The notes below the pieces were generated by a model. It saw only the letters and a program-made list of their open reading frames with translations, was not told where the DNA came from and did not search any database. Below, piece after piece: positions 44,041-53,074 of a DNA stretch of 64,000 bases; the first letter of the stretch is position 1; every line of letters starts with the position of its first letter. Made by a program: the position numbers and the translations under genes. The DNA is from HKCCE3408 sp039191215 (lineage in GTDB: Bacteria; Pseudomonadota; Alphaproteobacteria; Rhodobacterales; Rhodobacteraceae). The stretch spans positions 1 through 64,000 of the forward strand of contig JBCCXT010000017.1 of the NCBI GenBank assembly GCA_039191215.1. The letters are read 5' to 3'.

Positions 44041-44505
44041 ATGAGCCGGATGAAAATTGTCCTCGTCACGCCTGAAATCCCCGGCAATACCGGCACAATC
44101 GGGCGTACATGCGTGGCGCTGGATATGGAGCTTGTCCTAATCCACCCGCTGGGCTTTGATCTGTCGGAAAAGTCGGTTCGCCGTGCGGGGCTTGATTACT
44201 GGCAACATGTACGGCTGTCGCAATATGCCGATTGGGACACGTTCATCACCGATCGAGAGCCCGCCCGCGACGAGATGTTCCTGTTCGAAAACCAGGGCAA
44301 AGAAAGCTTCTATGCCCCCGACTACCCCGATCAGGCCTATCTGATCTTTGGCAAAGAGACCAAGGGCTTGCCCGAACCACTGGTGGCGGCCTATGCCGAA
44401 CGGCTGTTTTATCTGCCAATGCGCTCGCCGCATATCCGGTCGCTCAACCTGGCAAATGCCGTAAGTGCGGTGGCCTATCAGGCAATCCGGAAACAGTTTT
44501 TCTAG
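44041..44505 (+). CDS. trmL: tRNA (cytidine(34)-2'-O)-methyltransferase
   Basis: A 154-residue SPOUT-class methyltransferase that 2'-O-methylates the wobble base of certain leucine tRNAs. The SPOUT knot shows PEIPGNTGTIGRTC near the N-terminus and L-I-F-G-K-E-T-K-G-L-P followed by the final RSLNLANAVSAVAYQ, where the AdoMet loop and the catalytic Asn lie. Length fits TrmL/YibK, which lacks the N-terminal extension of TrmH. The ATG is preceded by GGCAAT without a clear ribosome site; a second ATG at 44050 is possible. Confidence 0.9.
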   Translation: MSRMKIVLVTPEIPGNTGTIGRTCVALDMELVLIHPLGFDLSEKSVRRAGLDYWQHVRLSQYADWDTFITDREPARDEMFLFENQGKESFYAPDYPDQAYLIFGKETKGLPEPLVAAYAERLFYLPMRSPHIRSLNLANAVSAVAYQAIRKQFF

Positions 44506-44605
44506 ATGTTTGACACATTTACAGGTTTTTTCGTACAATCAGACGGCGTAAAGTGCCCCAGCCCGTTTGTGTGTGTTTGGGCGAAGTGGAGTAGTTGGTT
44601 GGCTG

Positions 44606-44845
44606 ATGCGTAACTTTCGGTGCTTTATATCTGACGAACGGGGCAGGACGTCCGGTATCGCGATGTATCTGATCGTTTTGGGATTGTTCTTCATGGCGGT
44701 CACCGCGATGACGCCGACCGATGGCGCCCGAACCATCGCCAGCAACGGGACCAACACCATCAATATCCAAGCGCCGCGCTGGTTGCGTGATTTTGTTGGT
44801 GGCGCGGGCTTGCCGCAGATCGGACCCTTGACCCGCGACCGGTGA
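44606..44845 (+). CDS. Small single-pass membrane protein, hypothetical
   Basis: A possible 79-residue protein with the start MRNFRCFISDERGRTSGIAM leading into a hydrophobic segment (YLIVLGLFFMAVTAM) and a short extracytoplasmic tail. The F-x-x-D-E-x-G head before a membrane helix resembles TadE/Flp-type pilin-like proteins, but the match is loose. Codon usage fits neighbours; the upstream ribosome site is weak. An in-frame ATG at 44567 would give 13 extra residues. Confidence 0.45.
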   Translation: MRNFRCFISDERGRTSGIAMYLIVLGLFFMAVTAMTPTDGARTIASNGTNTINIQAPRWLRDFVGGAGLPQIGPLTRDR

Positions 44846-44898
44846 TGTACCTGTGATAGCGCCGGGCAGGATGGTGCCCGTCACGCAGCGGAGCATCA

Positions 44899-45177
44899 AT
44901 GGCCGACCCCGAAAGACTGACAGATGAAATCGCCGCCCTCCGCCGCGAGGTTGAACGGTTGAATGCGCACCGCTTCGTGAATGTGCACAACTCCATCCCA
45001 CGGCTGTTAATCTATCAGTTCGCGCGTGGCTTGGCTTTGGGTCTGGGCACGGTGATAGGCGGCGGGCTGTTGCTGTCGATCCTGGCCTGGTCCCTGGCAC
45101 AGATCGATTTTGTCCCGATCATCGGAGATTGGGCGCTGCGTCTGGCCGAGGAATTGGAGCTTTCCGCGCCGGATTGA
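44899..45177 (+). CDS. DUF5665 membrane protein
   Basis: A 92-residue protein: an N-terminal helix (TDEIAALRREVERLNAHRFV) likely forming a short coiled coil, then a hydrophobic segment at about 48-70 (GLALGLGTVIGGGLLLSILAW) and an amphipathic tail. This is the layout of DUF5665, a small family common in alphaproteobacteria with no established function. GGAGCATCA precedes the ATG. It may be co-transcribed with the zinc-finger gene that follows 60 bases on. Confidence 0.72.
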   Translation: MADPERLTDEIAALRREVERLNAHRFVNVHNSIPRLLIYQFARGLALGLGTVIGGGLLLSILAWSLAQIDFVPIIGDWALRLAEELELSAPD

Positions 45178-45240
45178 GCCCTGGAATTTGACCATCGGTA
45201 CGCCTATTTTCCGGTCGGTTGCAATCGAAAGGATCGCGCC

Positions 45241-45483
45241 ATGCAATGCCCCGTGGACGGAACCGAGCTAGCGATGACCGATCACAGCGGCGTTGAGATC
45301 GATTATTGCCCGCAATGCCGCGGCATTTGGTTGGATCGGGGTGCATTGGACAAGATCATCGAGCGGACAACCGGTGACCGCAGCGCCGTCGAAGGACCGC
45401 GCCAATCGGCGCCGCGATCGCAAAAAGCGCGCAGTCGCAAGCAATCCGATTGGTTCGAATTGGGCGATCTGTTCGACTTCTAA
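45241..45483 (+). CDS. TFIIB-type zinc-finger domain protein
   Basis: An 80-residue protein of the bacterial zf-TFIIB family: a first cysteine in M-Q-C-P-V-D-G and the core D-Y-C-P-Q-C-R-G-I-W-L-D-R-G form the single zinc knuckle, with a basic, likely disordered middle (RSQKARSRKQS) and a short acidic end (WFELGDLFDF). Function is unknown; it is common in proteobacteria. The ATG is preceded by AAAGGAT at good spacing. It lies just before the Pho-controlled pst region but is not obviously part of it. Confidence 0.8.
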   Translation: MQCPVDGTELAMTDHSGVEIDYCPQCRGIWLDRGALDKIIERTTGDRSAVEGPRQSAPRSQKARSRKQSDWFELGDLFDF

Positions 45484-45600
45484 ACGGGGTGACCGCGCCG
45501 TCATCCAGCCCTGATCAGCCGACCGGCAAACTGGCGGAGAGTATCCAGCGCGCCTGCGCCCTTGCCACACCGTGCCGCAAAAATTTGTCCGCCCGTTCGA

Positions 45601-45618
45601 CTGTCATAAAACTGTTAC
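45601..45618 (+). promoter_or_regulatory. Pho box upstream of pstS
   Basis: The 18 bases CTGTCATAAAACTGTTAC match the PhoB-binding consensus (two CTGTCAT-type half sites 11 bases apart) nearly perfectly. The site is 101 bases upstream of the pstS ATG, in the otherwise gene-free gap 45484-45718. PhoB, encoded at the end of the same operon, is the expected activator at low phosphate. Confidence 0.85.
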
Positions 45619-45718
45619 GCAGACGTCACAATTCTATTGCCGAGCGGTTCTACATCCAGCACAGGGCGCGCGCGGGGCGCGTGTTCACGATCACATCCAA
45701 ATGATGGAGACAGGATAG

Positions 45719-46771
45719 ATGTCTTTTGCAAAACTGACCGTGTCGGCCTTTGCAGTTGCTGCGATGGCAGGCGGTGCTGCCCATGCGCAAAGCCGCACGA
45801 ATGTGCAAATTGCCGGTTCATCGACCGTGCTGCCTTACGCCACGATTGTCGCAGAAGCCTTCGGTGCAGAGACCGATTTCGAGACGCCGCTGGTTGAAGG
45901 CGGCGGGTCGACGACGGGTCGCCGCATGTTGTGTGAAGGCGTTGGCGCGGGCACCATCGACATCGCCAATTCTTCGTCGCTCATCAAAGACACCGAAGTG
46001 CCGATCTGTTCGGAAAACGGCGTCACGCCGATCGAGATCCGCTTTGGCTATGACGGCATCGTCTTTGCGTCCGACATCAACGGCCCGAGCTTTGCGTTCG
46101 AGCCGGTGCATTGGTACATCGCATTGGCCGCTGAGCATTTCATCGGCGGTGAGCTTGTCGCCAACGAGCTTGCATCCTGGTCTGATGTGGCGGCGGTCGC
46201 GCAAACGCTTGGTTTTGAGGGCGACCTGCCCAATCAGCCGATCAACGCGTTTGTGCCTGGCACAAACCACGGCACCCGCGAAGTGTTCGACGACCAGGTG
46301 ATCCTGGGCGGATGTGAGCAGGGTGGCTTCTTTGACGCGATGCTGGAGGCGGGCGTTGATGAAGACACGGCCGAAGAGGCCTGCCTGGCGCTGCGCACCG
46401 ATGGCGCGTCGGTTGATATCGAAGGCGACTACACCCAGACGTTGGCCAATCTCGACAGCACGCCAACGGGCGTCGGCGTGTTCGGCCTGTCGTTTTATGA
46501 AAACAATACCGACCGTCTGCAGGTTGCCACGATGTCCGACATCGTGCCGACAACGGAATCGATTGCGGCCGGTGAATACCCCGTTTCACGCCCGCTGCAG
46601 TTTTACGTTAAGGCTGAGCATATCGGCGTGATCGAAGGCCTGCAGGAATACGTGGCGTTCTTTGTTTCGGACGAAATTGCCGGTCCCGATGGCCCGCTGG
46701 CCGAATACGGTCTGGTGGCCCTGCCCGCCGATGAGCTGGCAGCCGTGCAGGAAATGGTTGACGGCCTGTAA
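45719..46771 (+). CDS. pstS: Phosphate ABC transporter substrate-binding protein
   Basis: A 350-residue periplasmic phosphate-binding protein with a Sec signal (MSFAKLTVSAFAVAAMAGGA, cleavage near AHA-Q). It starts the mature part with I-A-G-S-S-T-V-L-P-Y, the phosphate-loop motif of PstS-type proteins, and later has P-G-T-N-H-G-T-R-E-V-F, another ligand-contact segment. The pattern with E-G-G-G-S-T-T-G-R matches the PstS branch common in alphaproteobacteria. A Pho box lies upstream. It heads pstSCAB-phoUB. Secure. Confidence 0.94.
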   Translation: MSFAKLTVSAFAVAAMAGGAAHAQSRTNVQIAGSSTVLPYATIVAEAFGAETDFETPLVEGGGSTTGRRMLCEGVGAGTIDIANSSSLIKDTEVPICSENGVTPIEIRFGYDGIVFASDINGPSFAFEPVHWYIALAAEHFIGGELVANELASWSDVAAVAQTLGFEGDLPNQPINAFVPGTNHGTREVFDDQVILGGCEQGGFFDAMLEAGVDEDTAEEACLALRTDGASVDIEGDYTQTLANLDSTPTGVGVFGLSFYENNTDRLQVATMSDIVPTTESIAAGEYPVSRPLQFYVKAEHIGVIEGLQEYVAFFVSDEIAGPDGPLAEYGLVALPADELAAVQEMVDGL

Positions 46772-46867
46772 GGCCGCGACGGAAAGACAAGCGGGCGGCC
46801 GTACGCGGCCGTCCGGACCGCGCCGGGCCCATGGGGGCGCTCGGCAACTGAATTTCAAGGTGTCTCG

Positions 46868-48433
46868 ATGGGCGCGCTTCTGACCACGCCGACCGTTCTG
46901 ATCATTGTCACCATTCTGGCGGTGGTCGGGTTCTACCTCGGACGCGGGCGCGCATTGGCGGCAGCCGAAGACCAACGCGACCTGCATTCGCTGCCCAAGC
47001 AACACGGTTGGCATGTGGCGTTGGCCACGAGTGTTTTACCGGTCGTGTTCCTGCTGTTTTGGGCCTTTTTGTCCGGACTTTTTTCGAACTTCTACGTCGC
47101 GGCGATCATTCCGGACGACCAGGCCGAAGTGCTTGTTCCGTTCGAACAGCGAGCCGAGATGTCCGAGCGCGAGATCGAAGTGCGTGAGGATGGCCGTCGC
47201 GGCCTGTTCATCGCCAATGTTCAGGCGCTGGCCATTGCCATCGACGGCTATATCGAAAACGGCAACGTGACCGAAGCCGAAGCGGCCGATTGGAACGCGC
47301 ATTTCCTGCCCTTGCAGGAGCGATTGCGCGCCGATGGCCAGGTCGTCGGATCGGTCGTCACCCCGGGCATGCTGAGCCTGGCGCAGGATTTGCGCAGCTT
47401 TAAACGAACGATAGCCATCGCAGGACCGCTAATCGCGCTGGCGATGGGTGTCATCGGATTTGTCCTCGCCCTTCTGGTCATCGGGCGAGACTTCCGCGCC
47501 CGCGTTTCGGTTGAGCGCTGGACGATGGCCTTCCTGGTCTTCGCCTCAACCATGGCGATCCTGACCACGATCAGCATCCTGGCGGCGATCACCCTGCCAT
47601 CGCTGAGCTTTTTCCGCGAATACGGCCTCTTCAACTTCCTTTTCGGCCTGGAATGGGCCCCGGCGGGAGACGTCGCCGGTGTGCCGGAGGGCGCCAACGG
47701 AGACTATGAAAGTGCACTGGGTTTCCTGCCGCTCATCTGGGGCACGCTCTACATCGCGCTTGTAGCACTGCTTGTCGCGGTCCCTTTGGGATTGCTTGCA
47801 GCGATCTACCTGTCGGAATTTGCCTCAAAACCGGTGCGCGGTTTTGTCAAACCGGCCTTGGAAATCCTCGCCGGCGTGCCGACCATCGTTTACGGCATTT
47901 TCGCGCTGGTGACCGTCGGGCCGTTCCTGCAGGCCGTCGTCGGATCGACCATTATGCCGAACACCGTGTCGGTGGTAACCGCGGGCGCTGTGATGGGCAT
48001 GATGCTGGTCCCTTTTGTCTCGTCGCTTTCCGATGACGTGATCAATGCGGTGCCGCAGGCGATGCGCGACGGATCATTGGGCCTGGGCGCCACACCGACC
48101 GAAACGGTAACCATCGTCATCCTGCCCGCAGCGCTTCCGGGGATTGTCGGCGCCATCGTCTTGGCGGCATCTCGGGCCATCGGCGAGACGATGATCGTTG
48201 TGCTAGCCGCAGGCGCGCTGTCCAATGTCACAGGTCTGGAGGCCAACCCGTTCGGCGCCGTGGTCACGGTCACAACCCGGATCGTTGCTGTTTTGCTGGG
48301 CGAGGGGTCGGGCTTTGATTCCATCGACGTATTGGCCGTCTTTGCGCTGGCCTTCACGCTTTTCTTCATCACTTTGGGCCTCAACCTCTTGGCACAGCGC
48401 CTTGTCTCCAAATACCGGGAGCAATACGAGTGA
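46868..48433 (+). CDS. pstC: Phosphate ABC transporter permease PstC
   Basis: A 521-residue permease. The C-terminal ~230 residues are the usual ABC transmembrane domain with the EAA-like loop (P-Q-A-M-R-D-G-S-L-G-L-G-A-T-P-T-E-T). The N-terminal ~290 residues are an extra region with two membrane segments (about 6-25 and 50-80), a periplasmic helical stretch (EQRAEMSEREIEVREDGRR onward), and two more segments, as found in long alphaproteobacterial PstC. It pairs with PstA and PstB. Start at 46868 is preceded by AAGGTGTCTCG. It overlaps pstA. Confidence 0.92.
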   Translation: MGALLTTPTVLIIVTILAVVGFYLGRGRALAAAEDQRDLHSLPKQHGWHVALATSVLPVVFLLFWAFLSGLFSNFYVAAIIPDDQAEVLVPFEQRAEMSEREIEVREDGRRGLFIANVQALAIAIDGYIENGNVTEAEAADWNAHFLPLQERLRADGQVVGSVVTPGMLSLAQDLRSFKRTIAIAGPLIALAMGVIGFVLALLVIGRDFRARVSVERWTMAFLVFASTMAILTTISILAAITLPSLSFFREYGLFNFLFGLEWAPAGDVAGVPEGANGDYESALGFLPLIWGTLYIALVALLVAVPLGLLAAIYLSEFASKPVRGFVKPALEILAGVPTIVYGIFALVTVGPFLQAVVGSTIMPNTVSVVTAGAVMGMMLVPFVSSLSDDVINAVPQAMRDGSLGLGATPTETVTIVILPAALPGIVGAIVLAASRAIGETMIVVLAAGALSNVTGLEANPFGAVVTVTTRIVAVLLGEGSGFDSIDVLAVFALAFTLFFITLGLNLLAQRLVSKYREQYE

Positions 48434-50187
48434 TGGCTGACATGACCACCGGCAACGGGCCCCAGTCCCCGGCCTCGAAACCATCGCTTTTTGTGCGCAC
48501 CGCCCAGGTCCGCCGCCGCCACCAACGTGGCGCCGTGCTGAAGTATCTGGGCCTAGGCGCAATTTGCCTGGTCCTGTTCTTTCTGGGCGTGCTGCTCTTT
48601 TCGATTGTGTCGCGTGGCGCCCCGGCGCTGTGGCAATACCAAGCGCAGATCGATCTGTTTTACGACCCGGAAGTGCTCAACGCCGATGGCGGAGAGGTGA
48701 CAGCCGAAGAGGTGGCCGGTGTCAGCCTGCGCTCGGGATTCGAGCGGGGCCTCTTTACAAGCTCGCTGCGTCGCACAATTGAGGCGGCCGGCATCGACAT
48801 CGAAGCCACCGTGGCGGAGGTCTGGACCGAAGACGCTGTCGCCGCCATGGATGCAGCGGGCCTATCGGGTAGTGCGGAGATCATCGCCGCCGCGGGTGCG
48901 CCCGGGGATGCAGCCGGCCTGTTGGGTCAAACCGGCAACGCAATACGCGCCGCTGTCACAGCACTTGGTGGTGACGATACCGAAGCCGCAGCGGCTGCCC
49001 TTGAGGCGCTGCAAACAGCGCTGAGCGATGCGGGCCTGACAGATGCGGCATCTGAGATTGCCGGTATCGCGGCCGGCGCATCTGATGATCCGGCGGCGGC
49101 TGTCCAGGCGCTGCAAGACACCGGATATCAGCAGGCGCTTTTTGATGCGGCCAGTTTTTTGCGTCAACCTGCGCAGTTTGACGACGCCGAACTGGGCTCG
49201 ATCATATTCGCGGCCAACCGGCGCGATGTGCGCGACCGGGTTGTCGCCGATCTCGACCTTGTGGGCACAACCGTGCCAGAGGGTGCGCCGGTTGCCATCT
49301 CAATGACGCGGTATCTGTCGGGCGAGCTGTCGGGAGAGAACCAGAGCACGATGCCGCCGGGCTTCACCCAAAGCCATCTGGCGCTGGTTGATCGGATGGT
49401 CGAGGTCGGCATCATCAGCCGCGCGTTCAACTGGAACTTTTTCACCAACCTCTATTCGCAATCGGGTGAGATTGCGGGGATTGGTCCGGCGCTGATGGGC
49501 TCGGCCTATATGATGCTGGTGGTGCTTGTCTTCTCGTTGCTGTTTGGCGTCGCGGCGTCGATTTACCTTGAGGAGTTCGCGCCGAAAAACCGATTCACCG
49601 ATTTCATTGAGATCAACATCGCAAACCTCGCCGCGGTGCCATCGATTGTGTTTGGTATCCTGGGTGCCGCGATCCTGTTCGTGTTGGTCGAATTAGGGTT
49701 TGGCAATTCGATCAGGGGCACGGCCTTGTTGGGCGGCATTGTGCTGTCGCTTATGACGCTGCCGACGATTGTGATCGCCACGCGCGCGGCGCTGAAGGCG
49801 GTGCCGCCTTCGATCCGCGACGCAGCTCTTGGGATCGGCGCGTCGAAGGTGCAAACAGCGTTCCACCACACATTGCCGCTGGCCGCGCCGGGCATTCTGA
49901 CGGGAACGATCATCGGGATTGCGCAAGCTTTAGGCGAAACAGCGCCGCTATTGCTGATCGGCGTCTCGGTGTCTACGGGTGCAGACATCTTGTCGGCGCC
50001 GTGGAATGGCGGCCTGTTGGAGCAAACCCAATCCATGCCAACCGTTGTCTACCTTTTTGCGCAGAACGAAGATGCACCGGTACGCGAAGGATTGGCGCAA
50101 TCGGCCATCATTGTGATGCTCCTGTTGCTCTTTGCGCTTAACTTTCTTGCCATCACCCTGCGTCGCCGCTTTGAGCGTCGGTGGTAA
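48433..50187 (+). CDS. pstA: Phosphate ABC transporter permease PstA, enlarged
   Basis: A 584-residue permease, far longer than the usual ~280 residues and also longer than the ~430-450 typical of relatives with the extended form. TM1 at about 38-60 is followed by a periplasmic region to ~350, of which about residues 115-245 are strikingly alanine-rich helix (EAAAAALEALQTALSDAGL is representative). The ABC core (355-584) has the EAA loop P-P-S-I-R-D-A-A-L-G-I-G-A-S. A GTG at 48430 is an alternative start. It overlaps the pstC stop (TGATG). Confidence 0.9.
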   Translation: MADMTTGNGPQSPASKPSLFVRTAQVRRRHQRGAVLKYLGLGAICLVLFFLGVLLFSIVSRGAPALWQYQAQIDLFYDPEVLNADGGEVTAEEVAGVSLRSGFERGLFTSSLRRTIEAAGIDIEATVAEVWTEDAVAAMDAAGLSGSAEIIAAAGAPGDAAGLLGQTGNAIRAAVTALGGDDTEAAAAALEALQTALSDAGLTDAASEIAGIAAGASDDPAAAVQALQDTGYQQALFDAASFLRQPAQFDDAELGSIIFAANRRDVRDRVVADLDLVGTTVPEGAPVAISMTRYLSGELSGENQSTMPPGFTQSHLALVDRMVEVGIISRAFNWNFFTNLYSQSGEIAGIGPALMGSAYMMLVVLVFSLLFGVAASIYLEEFAPKNRFTDFIEINIANLAAVPSIVFGILGAAILFVLVELGFGNSIRGTALLGGIVLSLMTLPTIVIATRAALKAVPPSIRDAALGIGASKVQTAFHHTLPLAAPGILTGTIIGIAQALGETAPLLLIGVSVSTGADILSAPWNGGLLEQTQSMPTVVYLFAQNEDAPVREGLAQSAIIVMLLLLFALNFLAITLRRRFERRW

Positions 50188-50206
50188 GCCTGTGGAGGAT
50201 CAAACC

Positions 50207-51004
50207 ATGAATGACATGAGTACTGCGCAGGCCGCCGTTGGTGCCGACCAGATCAAGTTCTCGGCCCGCAATTGCCAGGTCTATTATGGCGAAAACCATG
50301 CCATCAAAGACGTCGATGTCGATATCAACGACAAGATGGTGACGGCCTTTATCGGGCCGTCCGGCTGTGGCAAGTCGACCTTTCTACGCTGCCTCAACCG
50401 GATGAACGACACAATCGATATCGCTCGGATTGAAGGTGATATCCGGCTGGATGGCGAAGACATCTACGACAAGCGTGTCGATCCGGTGCAGTTGCGCGCC
50501 AAGGTGGGCATGGTCTTTCAAAAGCCCAATCCGTTCCCGAAATCCATCTTCGACAATGTGGCCTATGGGCCGCGTATCCACGGGCTGGCCAAAGATCGGG
50601 CCGGGCTGGAGGAGATCGTCGAAACATCGCTGCGCAAAGCAGCGCTTTGGGAAGAGGTCAAAGACCGGCTGGCGGCCCCAGGCACGGGCCTGTCGGGTGG
50701 CCAGCAGCAGCGGCTTTGCATCGCGCGCGCGGTGGCCACAAGCCCGGAGGTTCTGTTGATGGATGAACCCTGCTCGGCGCTCGACCCAATCGCAACTAGC
50801 CAGGTTGAGGATCTGATCGACCAGCTGCGCGAGCAATATTCGGTGGTGATTGTGACGCATTCGATGCAGCAGGCCTCTCGAGTGAGCCAGAAGACGGCTT
50901 TCTTCCACCTCGGCAACTTGGTGGAGTTTGGCGATACCAGTCAGATTTTCACAAACCCAAAGGACGAACGGACCGAAAGTTATATCACTGGTCGGATCGG
51001 CTAA
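50207..51004 (+). CDS. pstB: Phosphate ABC transporter ATP-binding protein
   Basis: A 265-residue ABC ATPase. Walker A is G-P-S-G-C-G-K-S-T, the signature L-S-G-G-Q-Q-Q-R, Walker B L-L-M-D-E-P-C-S-A-L-D and the switch His in IVTHSMQQA; the D-E-P-C-S-A-L-D form is diagnostic of PstB. GGAGG-like GTGGAGGATC lies before the ATG at 50207. It energises PstCA and follows pstA by 19 bases. Secure. Confidence 0.97.
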   Translation: MNDMSTAQAAVGADQIKFSARNCQVYYGENHAIKDVDVDINDKMVTAFIGPSGCGKSTFLRCLNRMNDTIDIARIEGDIRLDGEDIYDKRVDPVQLRAKVGMVFQKPNPFPKSIFDNVAYGPRIHGLAKDRAGLEEIVETSLRKAALWEEVKDRLAAPGTGLSGGQQQRLCIARAVATSPEVLLMDEPCSALDPIATSQVEDLIDQLREQYSVVIVTHSMQQASRVSQKTAFFHLGNLVEFGDTSQIFTNPKDERTESYITGRIG

Positions 51005-51012
51005 GGACCCAC

Positions 51013-51726
51013 ATGGAACAGGAACATATCGTCTCGAGTTTTGATCGGGACCTTGAAAGCATTCAGGCGCTGATCATGCGCATGGGCGGGCTGGTTGAAG
51101 AAGCGATTGCCCGGGCCGCGCTGGCGCTGGAGACCCGCGACGAGGAAACCGCACAATCGGTGCGCCGCGGTGACAAAGCCATCGATGAGCTTGATGAATT
51201 GGTGAACGAAGAGGCCGCGCGCATTTTGGCGCTGCGCCACCCCGCAGCCAGCGATCTGCGCATGGTGCTCAGCGTGTTTCGGGTCTCGGCCAATCTTGAG
51301 CGGATCGGTGATTACGCAAAAAACATCGCCAAGCGGTCATCGGTGGTGATCCAGCAAGAGCCGATTGCTGGTACCGGGGCGGCGATCCGGCGGATGGCAA
51401 GGATTGTCGAGCTGATGCTAAAGGATGTGCTGGATGCGTATATCCAGCGCAATGCAGATCTCGCGGCGGACGTGCGCGCGCGCGACGAAGAGGTTGATCT
51501 CATGTACTCAGCGCTCTTTCGCGAGTACCTGACGCACATGATGGAAGATCCGCGCCATATCACTGCCTGCATGCATCTGCATTTTATGGCCAAGAATGTC
51601 GAACGTATGGGCGACCATGTGACATCGATCGCAGAACAGGTGATCTATCTGGTAACCGGTGAGATGCCCGATGAAGACCGCCCAAAGAGCGACCGCACGC
51701 CTTACGAACAGGGATCGGGGATCTGA
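51013..51726 (+). CDS. phoU: Phosphate signalling complex protein PhoU
   Basis: A 237-residue protein of two three-helix bundles with metal-binding acidic motifs: E-x-x-x-D in IDELDELVNEEAARIL and the matching E-E-V-D-L-M-Y segment in the second repeat, and ERIGDYAKNI / ERMGDHVTSI as the repeat cores. PhoU links PstSCAB activity to the PhoR-PhoB system and represses the regulon at high phosphate. It is 8 bases behind pstB and 3 bases ahead of phoB. Secure. Confidence 0.96.
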   Translation: MEQEHIVSSFDRDLESIQALIMRMGGLVEEAIARAALALETRDEETAQSVRRGDKAIDELDELVNEEAARILALRHPAASDLRMVLSVFRVSANLERIGDYAKNIAKRSSVVIQQEPIAGTGAAIRRMARIVELMLKDVLDAYIQRNADLAADVRARDEEVDLMYSALFREYLTHMMEDPRHITACMHLHFMAKNVERMGDHVTSIAEQVIYLVTGEMPDEDRPKSDRTPYEQGSGI

Positions 51727-51729
51727 TCC

Positions 51730-52416
51730 ATGGCAGGCGAACCAACAGTTCTTGTGGTCGAGGATGAGCCCGCACAGCGCGAGGTTCTAGCTTATAACAT
51801 TCGCGCCGAAGGGTTTCAGGTTGTCACCGCCGAGGCGGGCGACGAGGCGCTCATTGTTGTGCGTGAAACGCCACCCGATGTGATCATCCTCGATTGGATG
51901 CTGCCGCATGTCTCAGGCATCGAAGTGTGCCGCCAGCTCAAATCGGTTGGCGCCACCGCGCGCATCCCGATCATCATGCTGAGTGCTCGGTCGCAAGAGA
52001 TCGACAAGGTGCGCGGCTTGGAAACGGGCGCGGACGATTATGTCACCAAACCCTATTCGGTTGCTGAGCTTCTGGCGCGCCTGCGTACGCAGTTGCGCCG
52101 CACCCGCCCGGCTGCGGTGGGCGAGCGTTTGGAATACCAGGACATTGTCCTCGACATGGCCGCGCATCGCGCCTATCGCGGCCGCGAGACGGTCACGCTT
52201 GGACCCACGGAGTTTCGGTTGCTGACCGCGCTGATGGAACGCCCTGGACGCGTCTGGAGCCGCGAGCAACTGCTCGATCGGGTCTGGGGTCGCGATATCT
52301 ATGTCGATAGCCGCACAGTTGACGTCCATGTGGGCCGCTTGCGCAAGGCGCTGCGTGTCGGCGATGCCGATGACCCGATCCGAACCGTTCGCGGCGCGGG
52401 TTATTCGCTCGGCTGA
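51730..52416 (+). CDS. phoB: Phosphate regulon response regulator PhoB
   Basis: A 228-residue OmpR/PhoB-type response regulator. The receiver domain has the acidic pair E-D-E (12-14), the phosphoacceptor Asp in VIILDWMLPHVSG and the conserved Lys of YVTKPYSV. The C-terminal winged helix has L-G-P-T-E-F-R-L-L and SREQLLDRVWGRDIYVDSRTVDVHVGRLRKAL. It activates promoters through Pho boxes, including the one at 45601. No phoR sensor gene is present next to it, so the kinase lies elsewhere. Secure. Confidence 0.94.
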   Translation: MAGEPTVLVVEDEPAQREVLAYNIRAEGFQVVTAEAGDEALIVVRETPPDVIILDWMLPHVSGIEVCRQLKSVGATARIPIIMLSARSQEIDKVRGLETGADDYVTKPYSVAELLARLRTQLRRTRPAAVGERLEYQDIVLDMAAHRAYRGRETVTLGPTEFRLLTALMERPGRVWSREQLLDRVWGRDIYVDSRTVDVHVGRLRKALRVGDADDPIRTVRGAGYSLG

Positions 52417-52522
52417 TCCGTTGCAAGCGCGCCCTTTCACGGCGATGGTGGGCATCGGGCCTAGAGCTCTGGCTTTCAGTGACGGCTCGGCCCCGAAGCT
52501 ATTGTTCGATCTCGGAGGGTTT

Positions 52523-53026
52523 ATGCTTGGACTTCGGCTTCTGGCGCTGACCACTTTGCTGTTCGTGTCTTGCACACTTGCTCAGGCGCAGACGATCTAT
52601 GGGGCAGAGATATCTGTCCAGGTCCTGACCTATGACGATCCTGCGGCGCCCATTCTGGTCAGTGAGATCTACACATCGCGGATCGGTGCCGGCCCGGAAT
52701 TTGGCCTAGGGCCGGAAGGCCATCCCTTTGTCGACATCGTGCCGGTGACGCTCGATATCGGCGATGGCGGTGTCACGCTCAGCTACGATATCGTCGGTCG
52801 GGCTGGCGGGTTCACGCAAGCCAATTTCAACGGCTATATTCTGACCGTGAGCCCGTGTTCGGCGATCATTGAGCCGCAGCTTGTCCAGGCCGATGCCATC
52901 GCTTTGACGCCAGATCGCATCTCGGCCGTCGAAAACCAGCTTTTCATCAATGTTGCGGGCCTGGCCTATCAACCGCAGACGCGTATCGCCATCGGCTTTA
53001 AGCTGGCCGCCTGCCCGGTCTCATGA
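52523..53026 (+). CDS. Exported protein, hypothetical
   Basis: A 167-residue exported protein: a Sec signal (MLGLRLLALTTLLFVSCTLA, cleavage after A-Q-A near residue 23) and a beta-strand-rich mature domain beginning QTIYGAEISVQVLTYDDPAA. Two cysteines (LTVSPCSAI and KLAACPVS) may form a disulfide. GGAGGG precedes the ATG. I do not recognise a family. It begins about 106 bases after phoB and might be a distal member of the Pho-controlled unit, which is speculative. Confidence 0.6.
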   Translation: MLGLRLLALTTLLFVSCTLAQAQTIYGAEISVQVLTYDDPAAPILVSEIYTSRIGAGPEFGLGPEGHPFVDIVPVTLDIGDGGVTLSYDIVGRAGGFTQANFNGYILTVSPCSAIIEPQLVQADAIALTPDRISAVENQLFINVAGLAYQPQTRIAIGFKLAACPVS

Positions 53027-53074
53027 TGCGCGCCAGCCCGTACAACGATTAGGTCGGGCGGGTCGGCCGGCCAT

